Source: Collinsella tanakaei YIT 12063 (GTDB lineage: Bacteria > Actinomycetota > Coriobacteriia > Coriobacteriales > Coriobacteriaceae). Taken from it: 64,000 nucleotides of DNA. Under the pieces are notes generated by a model, which made no database searches, was not told the DNA's origin, and saw nothing but the letters and a program-made list of their open reading frames with translations. Made by a program: the position numbers and the translations under genes. The stretch is from assembly GCF_000225705.1 (NCBI RefSeq), contig NZ_JH126468.1, positions 246,818 through 310,817 of the forward strand. Reading direction: 5' to 3'. Positions 8,146 to 17,049 of the stretch are shown piece after piece (positions within the stretch are counted from its first letter, which is position 1; the number at the start of each line of letters is the position of its first letter).

Positions 8146-10220
8146 CACCACCCCTTGAACAAGTCTCCCAGCCGAATGGTGAGAGGAATACTGCCGCCGC
8201 CCGGCAACGGGATGCTTGCGAGCGTAAACTCCGTAGCGTATATGCGCTCCCCTACCGCGTATCCAGCCGCCTGGAGAATCGCCCCCGGATCGGTGGACCC
8301 CAGCGGGATTGACCTCAGCGCGCTTTGAAGGTCACCCAACCCGGCGACATCCGACTGGGCTATAACGTTTGAGCTGTCCGTAAGCACGGGCTTCTTACAC
8401 GAAAGGTCGACCGGTTCGAATCCAAGGCCGCGCACCACCCCGCTGATTCTGCCGGACAACCAGGACGCCAGCGGCCCCGCGCCCAGCGCATCCAATCCCC
8501 CCAGCAGCCCATCCATCACATCGCCAAGGCCTTCGCCCAAATCGCCATAGGAGATAAGAAGATCGCCCCAAAGGCCCATGACATCATCGATAAGCCCCAC
8601 GGCGCCGCGATCGCCCACGCGCTCCTGCACCGTCGAGAAGAAATTCGATAGCACGTTGTTCTCACGAGTCGCCGGATCGGGCGCGAGCACGGCGGCAGAG
8701 ATGGCTCCCCTCCGCTGCAGCTCTGGCGCAGGCGCAAAGGGGTTGGAAAGAACATTGTCCGCAGAAATCTCCCCACTCGCCACCATCGCGACGCACCCCG
8801 CGCGACCAGGCGGCGCTATCCTGGGCCTCTTGCCGGCAAGAACCGATATCGCGTCTTCAAATGCATCGCTTGCGCCTTCCGCCTTGGACTTCGCGCGCCT
8901 TTCCTGCTCCAACTGCTCGCTGCGGGCGTCGACGTATTCTTGCAACACTCGAATAAACTCGCGCAGGTGGTACTCGTATCCGTTGTCGATCGACGTCGAT
9001 GCGGCAGGGGCTTTTCCCACGTCCGTCACGCTGAATTTGCATACCTCGCATTCATGCGCAGCAGACGCGTCGATGGATTGCAGCGAAAGCGAGGGGCCTA
9101 CAGCACCCGTCGCTCCGGGACATGATGAACCAAAGTGCAGGGTAAGACCCTGAGATTCGTAAGACGAGGGCCAGCAAGCATCCGTATACAGCCGGGTTTC
9201 CCTCACTTCTTCCGTATTCCTTGGAAGCATCGGCACGCTTGCCGCCATGCGCCCGTCAACCTCCTCGACGCGTGCATCTGCGAATTCCTCGCATGCGTAG
9301 GTGTAGAACGCATGGCGCGCCGCCGCGTCGGCACGCGCCTCCACACCGGAACCCACGGGTTTATCATGGTCGCGCCGCCAGCGGTAATACGCGCGCGTGC
9401 GATCAAGCGCCACCATCGGCTCCCACGTAAGGCTCGATGCGTAATCCGGGTTCTCCGCCGCACTTAAGCCCGAGAGCGAGGCCGCGCGCTCCTGCATGTT
9501 CGCACCCTCTCTTCCGCAATCCACAAGCCATGCCGCCTCTTTCTTCTGGGCAGCCTTCTCGTTCGCACGGGCAAGGTCGGTCGCCGCCTGGTCAAGCTCG
9601 TCCGCGCCCACCCCTATTTCTTCTGTTTCTATCTCAGACCCCTCGAGCGCGGGGAACTCGGAGGCCGACTCGCGGGGAACCGCCATAGCGGATCCGCTGA
9701 ACTCCACCGATTCGGATGATTGAGCGGAGCAGGCCCTCGCTCCGTTAGCGGCGACGAGCCAGGGAAGGGCATCTTCCAGCGTCTTTAGGCCACGAGACGT
9801 CGATGATGCGAACTCGTTTCTCATCTTGATGATGCGAACGCCCGCATCGACCATCTGCCCCGCCGCCGTCTGCGCGCCGGGCACCAGGGTCGCGGCTAGA
9901 CCAACGCCGGTCACCACAAACCCCGTAAGCCCCAAGCTCAAGATGCTCGCGTCCACAACCGTCGCCGCCGTATGGTACGAGGAGACCACGTTTGCGCCCG
10001 CCATGGCTGTCGCGTCCGCCGCGGTCTGCGTGTCGCCCGCCCGCGACATGCTCCATATCGCCGACGTAGACGAGAACAAAAGTGCCATAACCAGCAGGAT
10101 CGACACCGCGGCGGCAAGCGTGGTATAGGCACCGTCCTCTATAAAGGCATCCACACCAAGCCGCCGAGCCCGTACGGGCCCGTGGCGCCGACTAGCCCCA
10201 TGTAGAAATCCAATCGCCAT
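8145..10220 (-). CDS. large TadG-like pilus-assembly protein
   Basis: This 691-aa protein has one N-terminal hydrophobic helix ('TLAAAVSILLVMALLFSSTS') preceded by 'FIEDGAYTT', as in TadG-like proteins that anchor in the membrane and extend outside. The following 'SRAGDTQTAADATAMAGANV' is typical of the family. A long extracytoplasmic region has Ala/Glu-rich, probably helical segments and many cysteines (such as 'AHECEVCKF'), so disulfides are possible. I chose the ATG at 10220 (GGAGGG 6 nt upstream), which overlaps the upstream TadE gene by 29 nt; the longer frame from 10325 is less likely. Its length is large for a TadG protein and its exact role is unknown. Confidence 0.7.
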   Translation of the reverse strand: MAIGFLHGASRRHGPVRARRLGVDAFIEDGAYTTLAAAVSILLVMALLFSSTSAIWSMSRAGDTQTAADATAMAGANVVSSYHTAATVVDASILSLGLTGFVVTGVGLAATLVPGAQTAAGQMVDAGVRIIKMRNEFASSTSRGLKTLEDALPWLVAANGARACSAQSSESVEFSGSAMAVPRESASEFPALEGSEIETEEIGVGADELDQAATDLARANEKAAQKKEAAWLVDCGREGANMQERAASLSGLSAAENPDYASSLTWEPMVALDRTRAYYRWRRDHDKPVGSGVEARADAAARHAFYTYACEEFADARVEEVDGRMAASVPMLPRNTEEVRETRLYTDACWPSSYESQGLTLHFGSSCPGATGAVGPSLSLQSIDASAAHECEVCKFSVTDVGKAPAASTSIDNGYEYHLREFIRVLQEYVDARSEQLEQERRAKSKAEGASDAFEDAISVLAGKRPRIAPPGRAGCVAMVASGEISADNVLSNPFAPAPELQRRGAISAAVLAPDPATRENNVLSNFFSTVQERVGDRGAVGLIDDVMGLWGDLLISYGDLGEGLGDVMDGLLGGLDALGAGPLASWLSGRISGVVRGLGFEPVDLSCKKPVLTDSSNVIAQSDVAGLGDLQSALRSIPLGSTDPGAILQAAGYAVGERIYATEFTLASIPLPGGGSIPLTIRLGDLFKGW

Positions 10221-10752
10221 AGCCGCCCTCCAACCAGCTCGGCCTACCGTCATAAGACACCTCGACGCGCAAACGCACATCGCCCATCGCGTTCGTCTCC
10301 CCAAACGCACTCGCAAACGCGCCAAGCACCGGCAGGGGCTTCACCGTCCCCTCTATAGAAACGCCCACGGCGCCCGCGGTGCCCGATGTCCGTTCAAGCT
10401 CCACCTGCCAGGAAAGCGGGCCTCCCTCGTGAAAGATCGAGACGTCCGGAACGGCGGCAAGCCTGCGCATAACAAACGCCTGAACCGACTCGTCATCGAC
10501 GTCCTCGCCCGTAACCAACAAGCGCGCCGCCTGCGATGCCGCGGACTCCATGATTGACGTGGTGTAAAGCAGGCAGATCGGCTGCAAGGCGAGGAGCAAG
10601 ACGATGAGGAAGCTCGGAAGAAGCACGGCGGCCTCAACCGTCGCCTGGGCACGCTCATCCCCCGCCGTCGCTTCCCAAAACCCAGGATCCGCCGCCGATC
10701 TTCCCCTGCTAAAACAACGCCGCATCGATTGCGCCAGCGACATCGAGCCCAT
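10192..10752 (-). CDS. TadE-like prepilin
   Basis: The protein is 186 aa from the ATG at 10752 (an alternative lies at 10743). The prepilin site is 'GDERAQATVEAAVLLPSF', followed by a hydrophobic helix and an extracytoplasmic domain. The motif AQATVE is shared with the other prepilins of this locus. It overlaps both neighbours (43 nt with the small TadE gene, 29 nt with the TadG-like gene), which implies coupled translation. Confidence 0.8.
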   Translation of the reverse strand: MGSMSLAQSMRRCFSRGRSAADPGFWEATAGDERAQATVEAAVLLPSFLIVLLLALQPICLLYTTSIMESAASQAARLLVTGEDVDDESVQAFVMRRLAAVPDVSIFHEGGPLSWQVELERTSGTAGAVGVSIEGTVKPLPVLGAFASAFGETNAMGDVRLRVEVSYDGRPSWLEGGYGDWISTWG

Positions 10753-10966
10753 GAGACGCCGCCTCCTCCACCAACCTGGCAAGCACGCCGCGCTCGGCAG
10801 CTCGCCATACCACCGCGACTCCCAGGATCATCCCCAAGAGCGCGACCGTGCACAAAGCCATCTCCAGCGTTGCCTGGGCACTTTCAGATGCACGCGGCTC
10901 GTGCAGGCGCCCCAACGAACTACCCCTCATAACGTCTCCCACAACATCGCGCCGCCGCGGCGGCAT
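10709..10966 (-). CDS. small TadE-like prepilin
   Basis: The protein is 85 aa if started at 10966 (ribosome site GGTGAGGGG), or 73 aa from the ATG at 10930 (GGGAG upstream); I cannot decide between them. It has the prepilin site 'ASESAQATLEMALCTVALL' and a single hydrophobic helix with a short C-terminal tail. It is probably a minor pilin. It follows the membrane protein at 10971 by 4 nt and overlaps the next TadE gene by 43 nt. Confidence 0.72.
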   Translation of the reverse strand: MPPRRRDVVGDVMRGSSLGRLHEPRASESAQATLEMALCTVALLGMILGVAVVWRAAERGVLARLVEEAASHGLDVAGAIDAALF

Positions 10967-10970
10967 CCCC

Positions 10971-11546
10971 TCACCCCGCCTTGATGCGCGCCACGCGAAC
11001 GGAAGCAGCGCCCTCGTGCGAGCCAGTAACCGAAACAACGTCGACCCACTCTCCTCCCCGCAGAACGGCCGCCCATGCGGTTCCATGCAGATCAAGATAA
11101 CCGTGCATCTGCAGAGAGGCTCCCGCCCGCTCGTAGGCTCCCAACACCTCACGGCCCGCATGCTCCAGCCCCACGGCGTCCGTCCATCCAACCGTCTCCA
11201 CCGGCTCGCCCGCACCAGACAAGTCATCTAGAAACGCATCCGGGCTCGACAGGGACGCCTCGGCATTCAAGACTTCGCGAACAACCTCATCGTCCTGAGC
11301 AAACTGCCCCGCCAGCTCCCCGATGGCCAATCCCTCCCCCTCACCCTCATCGCCTTCTTCCGCAGCGCCCCCTGCAGATGCCGGCATATTGGCACCCGAG
11401 TCATTTGGCAACGCCCCGCCATCACCCCTGGACCCGTTTCTCACAAACGCAAATGACAGGGCGATTGCCAAGACGCACAGCACTACGGGGACCGCCGAGG
11501 CGAGAAGACGTCGAGGCGTACTCGCGTGCAAGCCCACGGGCACCAT
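10971..11546 (-). CDS. membrane-anchored hypothetical protein of the Tad operon
   Basis: The protein is 191 aa. One N-terminal membrane helix ('LLASAVPVVLCVLAIALSFA') is followed by a low-complexity Gly/Glu/Ala linker and a domain of about 110 residues outside the membrane. I recognise no family. It lies 3 nt after the Flp pilin gene and 4 nt before a minor pilin gene, so a role in pilus assembly is likely from position alone. Confidence 0.65.
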   Translation of the reverse strand: MVPVGLHASTPRRLLASAVPVVLCVLAIALSFAFVRNGSRGDGGALPNDSGANMPASAGGAAEEGDEGEGEGLAIGELAGQFAQDDEVVREVLNAEASLSSPDAFLDDLSGAGEPVETVGWTDAVGLEHAGREVLGAYERAGASLQMHGYLDLHGTAWAAVLRGGEWVDVVSVTGSHEGAASVRVARIKAG

Positions 11547-11549
11547 CCC

Positions 11550-11900
11550 CTACAAGCTGTTGATGCCAGAGGAAATCGCTTCCCACAACTCGCTCACCTT
11601 GTCGCGAAACGCGATGATGGCGACGATGGCGATAACCACGAGCACGCCCACCAAGATGGCGTACTCGGTAGTTCCCTGAGCAAGTTCTTCTCGAAGGCGC
11701 GGCGCCCCTCGACCCGCCATACGCAGGCGCAACACCGCCGCCCGGGGTCCACCGTCCCTTAAGCGCGGCGAGGTGCAACCGGCACCGCCCCCTGCCCCTT
11801 TGCTCCCGTCGCCCCGCGCCCGGTCACTCGCCTCCGCAGGCGCGACCCTGAGGCGGGCGGCCAATCCCCGCAATCGCTCGGTCATCCAGCTGCGCTCCAT
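11550..11900 (-). CDS. Flp-type pilin with unusually long leader
   Basis: The C-terminal 40 residues are a Flp major pilin: 'AQGTTEYAILVGVLVVIAIV' and a short amphipathic tail. The gene has an excellent ribosome site (AGGAGGT, 4 nt spacing) in front of the ATG at 11900, 9 nt after tadC. The pilin segment is therefore preceded by a leader of about 74 residues that is very rich in Arg, Ala and Gly. Flp leaders are usually only 10-30 residues. Cleavage by analogy with the TadE motifs would fall between Ala74 and Gln75. It is the only Flp-type pilin I can see here and presumably the main pilus subunit. Confidence 0.8.
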   Translation of the reverse strand: MERSWMTERLRGLAARLRVAPAEASDRARGDGSKGAGGGAGCTSPRLRDGGPRAAVLRLRMAGRGAPRLREELAQGTTEYAILVGVLVVIAIVAIIAFRDKVSELWEAISSGINSL

Positions 11901-11909
11901 TTCTACCTC

Positions 11910-12560
11910 CTATACCATCCCGCCGGCGGCAAGCAGCGGGCCTATAATCGATAACAGCAACGCGGGCAAAATCAACGTGCCCGTGGGAATGAGGATTTTT
12001 ACCGGCGCCCGCTCGATATTTCGCTCGACCTCCGCGCGATGCGCGGCACGACACTCGGCGCTTTGAGCCGAAAGCGTGGACGCAAGCGGGGCGCCCAACG
12101 TAAGCGCCTGGGTCACCGCCGTGGCAAACGATTCCAAAGCCCTCAACTCCAAATCGGCAGCCGCATCCATAAGCGCCTCCTCCCTTGTCTGCATGCCAAT
12201 CTGCCAGCTCATGCATGCCTGCTCCATACGACGGGCAAGCTTTGTATCGCGCTCGCGACAATACAGAGAAAGCGATGCGTCGAACGACAATCCCGCAGAC
12301 AGCCCCAGGCAGATCAAATCGATCATTTCAGATGCCTCGCCCAACGAAACCGCCCCGTCAACATCGGAAGACCCTGTCCAAGCCTCAATACGGTTGCGAA
12401 CGATATCGATGACGCCCCTCGTTGCCCGCACCGCCTGCGCAACAAGACCTGACACGCTGGACGCTGCGCGGGCCGAAGCGCGCTCGTTCGTTTCGCTCGC
12501 AAGCCATATGGCGCTCCCGAAGAACAGGGCGGTGCAGAATACAAGCCATTCGCCATCCAT
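11910..12560 (-). CDS. tadC: Tad inner-membrane platform protein TadC
   Basis: TadC is one of two membrane platform proteins related to the T2SS F protein. The 216-aa sequence has the GspF-like helical region ('DLICLGLSAGLSFDASLSLY' and 'ALESFATAVTQALTLGAPLA') and C-terminal membrane helices ('PTGTLILPALLLSIIGPLLA'). The start at 12560 shares a base with the tadB stop (TGATG). TadB and TadC form the membrane core powered by the CpaF ATPase. Confidence 0.85.
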   Translation of the reverse strand: MDGEWLVFCTALFFGSAIWLASETNERASARAASSVSGLVAQAVRATRGVIDIVRNRIEAWTGSSDVDGAVSLGEASEMIDLICLGLSAGLSFDASLSLYCRERDTKLARRMEQACMSWQIGMQTREEALMDAAADLELRALESFATAVTQALTLGAPLASTLSAQSAECRAAHRAEVERNIERAPVKILIPTGTLILPALLLSIIGPLLAAGGMV

Positions 12561-13516
12561 CACAGTTCCACCTTCATGATCTTTCGAATAACCAGCCAGG
12601 CAACCGCATTGAGACCTAGTGCCACAAACACGCAAAACGCTCCCGATACAGTCGCCACGCCCTTTCTAAAATCGCTGGAGAGCAAGGTAAGAAACGCAAT
12701 CATCGCAACCGGCATACCCGCTACCAGGCGGGCAGACATACGCGCCTGCGATGTCTTCACGTCGAGCGTCCGCTGTAGCTCGATACGGTCCCCCACCAGC
12801 CGTGCCGCCTCTTCCAACAGATCCTTGAGCGGCGCGCCCGTCCTCTGGGACACCTTCAGCGCCAGGGCGACCATATCCAGACCGGGAGCGCGCAGCCTTG
12901 TGATAAGGCCGTCAAGCGCCTCGGTAGCAGAAAACCCGCAATCGATAGCAAAGCCAACGCGCATGAACTCAGAACGAACGGGCTCCCTTGAATGAACGCC
13001 TACGTACCGCATCGCCTGCGCCAACGAATGCCCGGACCCCAGCGCAATCGATAATGCCCCAAAGGCTTCGGGCATCGCGCGCTCCGTGTCACGCGCCGTC
13101 GCCTTCTTCGCGCGACCGCCCGCCACGGCAAGAACCATCACGGGGACGCCAGCACCTATCAACGCCCCAGGGACAGAGAGCGACGCCACCCCGCCCACGA
13201 CCGATCCGACGCCCATGAGCAGAACAACCATCGCAGCCGCGCGCCTCTTATCAAGCACCGCCCCTCCGCTTTCGCCAGAAGAACCAAAGAGCAGCCGTTT
13301 TGCAGCCCCCATATCGCGAATTGGCTCGGCAAGGCTCGCTAAAACATCGACGGCCCCGGGAGCTCGATCAAAGATGCGCCCCGTAAGCAGGAGAATCTGG
13401 TTGACACCGCCGGCGGCAAACCCGCAAGGCCGCGATGCAACGGCGCCGCCGGGCAAAAGACCCGCCACGCAAAACGCCACAAGCCCCGCTATGCCGCAGA
13501 ACACGACCGCCTCCAT
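12560..13516 (-). CDS. tadB: Tad inner-membrane platform protein TadB
   Basis: The protein is 318 aa from the ATG at 13516, which is preceded by GGGGAGGTG. N-terminal membrane helices, a cytoplasmic GspF-like domain ('AFGALSIALGSGHSLAQAMR') and two C-terminal helices are visible. It overlaps the end of the CpaF gene by 28 nt and is coupled to tadC by TGATG. A frame from 13594 is longer but lies wholly inside the CpaF gene. Confidence 0.87.
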   Translation of the reverse strand: MEAVVFCGIAGLVAFCVAGLLPGGAVASRPCGFAAGGVNQILLLTGRIFDRAPGAVDVLASLAEPIRDMGAAKRLLFGSSGESGGAVLDKRRAAAMVVLLMGVGSVVGGVASLSVPGALIGAGVPVMVLAVAGGRAKKATARDTERAMPEAFGALSIALGSGHSLAQAMRYVGVHSREPVRSEFMRVGFAIDCGFSATEALDGLITRLRAPGLDMVALALKVSQRTGAPLKDLLEEAARLVGDRIELQRTLDVKTSQARMSARLVAGMPVAMIAFLTLLSSDFRKGVATVSGAFCVFVALGLNAVAWLVIRKIMKVEL

Positions 13517-14826
13517 TCGTCCACCTCCCCCTGATCTAGGGCGCCTTCCAGAAGAGAGCGCTCGATAAACTCCGGCTCTTGAACCAACTCCCACGTTTCA
13601 GACGCGGCATCGAAGGCAACGTATTCTTTCAGCTCGACCCCGCCGGACGCCCCTCTCTCCACACCGCAATACGACCCCACAAACCTCTTTCCATCCGGCC
13701 TGCGCAACGACATCACCACCCCATCGAGAGCCATGGCTATCTGCTCTTCGATAAGGTCGCTAGGCAGGTCGATTCCAAAACGAGCCAGAAGCGTCATGCG
13801 AACTATGGTCTCTTGCGGCGTGCCGGCGTGCAGCGTGGTCAGCGATCCATCGTGCCCCGTATTCATAGCCTGCAGCATGTCGATGCACTCGGCACCGCGG
13901 ACCTCTCCAACCACAATGCGGTCGGGGCGCATGCGCAGGGCATTGGTCACCAAATCGCGAATGGTCACAGCGCCCTGTCCCTCAATCGACGCCTCTCGCG
14001 CTTCGAGCCTCACCACTTGGGGATGGCACGCAAACTTGAGCTCGGCCGAATCCTCAATCGTCACAATCCGTTCTTTCTTTGGAATCTCGCAGGACAACGC
14101 GTTGAGCAGCGTCGTCTTGCCCGAACCCGTTCCCCCCGCCACCGCCAAATCCTGTCGCAATTTAACCGCGCAAGACAGCAATCCCGCATACCAACTTGGC
14201 AGCGATCCCAGCCTTACAAGCTCGTCCAAAGAGCTAATCCGGTCCGAGAACTTTCGAATGGTCACGCAGGTTCCATCGATAGCTGCGGGAGGAATCACCA
14301 CGTTGACGCGATATCCGCTAGGAAGACGGGCGTTGACCAGCGGGCTCCGCTCATCCACACGCCTGCCCAAAGGAGAGATGATGCGATCGACCACGATACG
14401 AATCTGCTCTTCGCTATCAAACAGGGGACCAAGGGGGTAAAGCTCGCCGGCGCGCTCGAAGAAAACGGAATCCATGCCGTTGACCATGATTTCCGTCACG
14501 CTATCGTCCTCGAGCAACGGCTGGAGCGGGCCAAGCCCCACCACATCATCCAACACCTCGCCCACTATGAGCTCTCGATCGCACTCGGGCAGATTTCCAT
14601 GCCCGTCCGCATTCAGCACCGCCTCCACGGCGGGCCGCAATTCTTCTCGAGCGGCGGCCGCATCCAATCCCGCAGCGATTCGCGCCACCTCGGCAAAACC
14701 GACGCGCTCCATCAAGGCCCTCTTGGCTTCGGCCTTAATCGCACGGCTTTTCGCCGAGTCCTTTTCCGCGGCATTCACGGAACCAAGACGTCCTTCGGCC
14801 TCCTTCACCCTCCCCATCACCGTCAT
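13489..14826 (-). CDS. tadA: Tad secretion ATPase CpaF/TadA
   Basis: This cytoplasmic hexameric ATPase drives assembly (and perhaps retraction) of Tad pili. At 445 aa it has the N-terminal helical domain, 'DDSVTEIMVNGMDSVFFERA', the Walker A 'VAGGTGSGKTTLLNAL', the Asp box 'RIVTIEDSAELKF', the Walker B region 'LRMRPDRIVVGEVRGAE' and the His box 'AMNTGHDGSLTTLHA'. All catalytic elements look intact. The start overlaps the CpaE stop by 4 nt (ATGA). Confidence 0.95.
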   Translation of the reverse strand: MTVMGRVKEAEGRLGSVNAAEKDSAKSRAIKAEAKRALMERVGFAEVARIAAGLDAAAAREELRPAVEAVLNADGHGNLPECDRELIVGEVLDDVVGLGPLQPLLEDDSVTEIMVNGMDSVFFERAGELYPLGPLFDSEEQIRIVVDRIISPLGRRVDERSPLVNARLPSGYRVNVVIPPAAIDGTCVTIRKFSDRISSLDELVRLGSLPSWYAGLLSCAVKLRQDLAVAGGTGSGKTTLLNALSCEIPKKERIVTIEDSAELKFACHPQVVRLEAREASIEGQGAVTIRDLVTNALRMRPDRIVVGEVRGAECIDMLQAMNTGHDGSLTTLHAGTPQETIVRMTLLARFGIDLPSDLIEEQIAMALDGVVMSLRRPDGKRFVGSYCGVERGASGGVELKEYVAFDAASETWELVQEPEFIERSLLEGALDQGEVDEWRRSCSAA

Positions 14827-16262
14827 GCCGCATCACCAACCCTCTTTTTCCATGGCAACCGTATGCGGGGGCGCACCCCCGCCGCCGCTTTCATCCCAAG
14901 ATCATCCGCCTCGATTGGACATCCCAATTCGCGCAGCAACTCTCGCGCAAAAGAGCGGACGCTGGTCGCAAAGGCCCCAGGACCCAGAAGCAAGCTGTCC
15001 AGATGGCCGAACGCCGCCATGCCGCGCACCTCATCGCCTCCATCCGCAATCCTCGCGCGCGAATGCAGCGCAACGCCCATCTCATAGCGCATGGCCTGCT
15101 CCTCCCCTGCCCCCTCTCCGCCAAAGCGGTTGAACACGCCGGTCATCTTGGTGCCGGGAACTCCCACGCGCGACGCCAGGCCCATTGCTTTTATTGACGA
15201 AGAGACAGCGCAGGCACCCGGCGCGCCCACAACCAGGCACCGGTCGCATGACGCCACCAGGGAGGCGACGCAATCGCCCCAAAATGTCGATGTATCCACA
15301 AAGAGCACGTCTGCCGCCCCGCGGAGCACGCGCACCAATTCATCAACGGGCGCAGCCATAACCTCCGCCATTTCCGGAGCTTCAAGCGGGCCCCACAACG
15401 TAAGGCCGGGTGCTATTTTCATGGCGGTCGCCTCGGCGGCGGCCTCGGGCGAGACCGACACCCCCTTATCAAGAAGCAAGCCAAGATCAAGCGGTGCATC
15501 GACGCCTAAAAGCTCGTGCTGGTTTCCAAACATCAGATCGGCGTCTATGACTGCCGCCCGCAACCCCATATGGGCGCTGCAATATGCAAGGGACGCTACC
15601 AGCGTCGACTTCCCCACGCCTCCCCTACCGGATATTGCCGCCACCAGCGGAGCGCCCGCCTGTTGCCCGGCATCGCCTTGCGAGCGCAGGGCGCGCCGCC
15701 CCATCCCTAGAGAGGAGACGGTCGAGGAGGCACCTCGCGACGCCTCCCCCGGTTCCGGCCCTGCGGCCTTTTCGGTGGGCAGCCGTCCTGCAGGCATCTC
15801 CATCGCGGGCGCCGCTGCTGACGCCAGGGCAGCAGTCGGCTCTTCGTTATTGCAAGCGGGCCGCGCAACGGCCGCGGCATCATTTGGCCCTCTCACCGCA
15901 CATGCCTCATTCGATTCAATCGACGACGCCACCAGCGGGCCCGCCGCAATAACCTCGGTAGCCCCGGCGTAGAACAGCCGGGCGAACCATGCCGGATCCC
16001 GTGAATCGGCGAGGACGAGAATTTGCCCTGCTCGTCCGCCGCGCGATATCGACTCAACGGCAGCAAGAGCATCCTCGTCCCCCGCTTCCGCCACGAGGGC
16101 GGCGTTCACGTCTTGATTGGGAAACCCGTCGATCATGTGCGAGAGATCTCCCATTCCACCAAATCTCAGCACGTTGGCCTGAACATCCCTCACCCGCACC
16201 TCGGTAAAAAGCCGCGCATACGCTTCGCGCGAACAACATGTCAACCACACGGAGCCCATCAT
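14823..16262 (-). CDS. CpaE/TadZ-like ParA-family ATPase
   Basis: This protein is likely to position the Tad machine. At 479 aa it has an N-terminal receiver-like domain (residues about 1-115), a poorly conserved Ala/Glu/Pro-rich linker, and a MinD/ParA-type ATPase from about residue 205 with 'AAISGRGGVGKSTLVASLAY' (deviant Walker A) and 'LRAAVIDADLMFGNQHELLG'. The first codon overlaps the CpaB stop (ATGATG). In other species TadZ localises to the pole and recruits CpaF. Confidence 0.85.
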   Translation of the reverse strand: MMGSVWLTCCSREAYARLFTEVRVRDVQANVLRFGGMGDLSHMIDGFPNQDVNAALVAEAGDEDALAAVESISRGGRAGQILVLADSRDPAWFARLFYAGATEVIAAGPLVASSIESNEACAVRGPNDAAAVARPACNNEEPTAALASAAAPAMEMPAGRLPTEKAAGPEPGEASRGASSTVSSLGMGRRALRSQGDAGQQAGAPLVAAISGRGGVGKSTLVASLAYCSAHMGLRAAVIDADLMFGNQHELLGVDAPLDLGLLLDKGVSVSPEAAAEATAMKIAPGLTLWGPLEAPEMAEVMAAPVDELVRVLRGAADVLFVDTSTFWGDCVASLVASCDRCLVVGAPGACAVSSSIKAMGLASRVGVPGTKMTGVFNRFGGEGAGEEQAMRYEMGVALHSRARIADGGDEVRGMAAFGHLDSLLLGPGAFATSVRSFARELLRELGCPIEADDLGMKAAAGVRPRIRLPWKKRVGDAA

Positions 16263-16912
16263 GCGGCGCCCCCTTGCTCGTCCTGCTCAAGATCGCCCGG
16301 AACCACAAGCGTCACCGCACCCTGCGTTGTAGCAGCCAGCAACTCCTTTACCGATGCGGGATCCACCGCCAGGGTCACCCATGAGATATCCCCGCCGCCG
16401 TTGGCAAGCGAGCTCGTATCCAGCACGCGGGCGCGCACCAAGCGGTCGGCAATCGAGTCCCGTGATACATAGACATCGACCACCGCGTTTCGCACCAAAG
16501 CCCCTCCGACTGCGTGCTCGGGATCGCTTGAAACGGACACGGCGACCTTGCCCGAAGGAACCTCGACGGCGTTCTCGTCCTTCTTGAAATAAGCGGCGCT
16601 CAAGGGGGCGCGATTCGGAATGCGCGAGGTCGCGGTTTTCCCCAGCACGTCGTCCATCGACGTCACCGCGCTCGAGGGAAGCAGGCTCGCAAGCCATTCC
16701 TCCATTGCGATGCAGCTCTCGTCCACCACGTCTCCGGGTTCGATATCACGCGTTGCCACGCATACCGAAACAACCTCTCCGCCGTAGCGGGCAAGGGCAT
16801 CTTGCTGCGCTTTCTGGGCCTCCGCCTGAACAGACGATGCATAAAGCAACGCAGCTATAGCCGCCGCGACGCCCGAAATCACGCTTAAAGCTATTCTCGT
16901 CCTGCGTTTCAC
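16259..16912 (-). CDS. cpaB: CpaB/RcpC-like SAF-domain pilus protein
   Basis: This 217-aa protein is the first gene of the operon. It has an N-terminal membrane anchor ('IALSVISGVAAAIAALLYAS') and then a SAF-like domain ('VSVCVATRDIEPGDVVDESC') and the RcpC/CpaB region. In diderms CpaB helps the outer-membrane secretin; in this probably monoderm organism it would face the wall. The start codon is GTG with AGGGGAG upstream. Confidence 0.82.
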   Translation of the reverse strand: MKRRTRIALSVISGVAAAIAALLYASSVQAEAQKAQQDALARYGGEVVSVCVATRDIEPGDVVDESCIAMEEWLASLLPSSAVTSMDDVLGKTATSRIPNRAPLSAAYFKKDENAVEVPSGKVAVSVSSDPEHAVGGALVRNAVVDVYVSRDSIADRLVRARVLDTSSLANGGGDISWVTLAVDPASVKELLAATTQGAVTLVVPGDLEQDEQGGAA

Positions 16913-17017
16913 ACCATACTCCCCTCGTTCACCAGCGCCCGATCAAGGCGACCTCAGCCACCAACTGTCGGTGCGCGGATTCCATTGTGGAAGGGATGCC
17001 GCATGCTACAGAGAGCC

Positions 17018-17046
17018 ATTTAAGAAAGTGAAACGCGGTCTTACAA
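17018..17046 (-). promoter_or_regulatory. candidate promoter of the Tad operon
   Basis: On the minus strand TTGTAA (17046-17041) and TTAAAT (17023-17018) are spaced by 17 nt and sit about 105 nt before cpaB. Each box matches consensus at four of six positions, so this is only a candidate. The 15-bp inverted repeat lies immediately upstream. Confidence 0.35.
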
Positions 17047-17049
17047 ATG

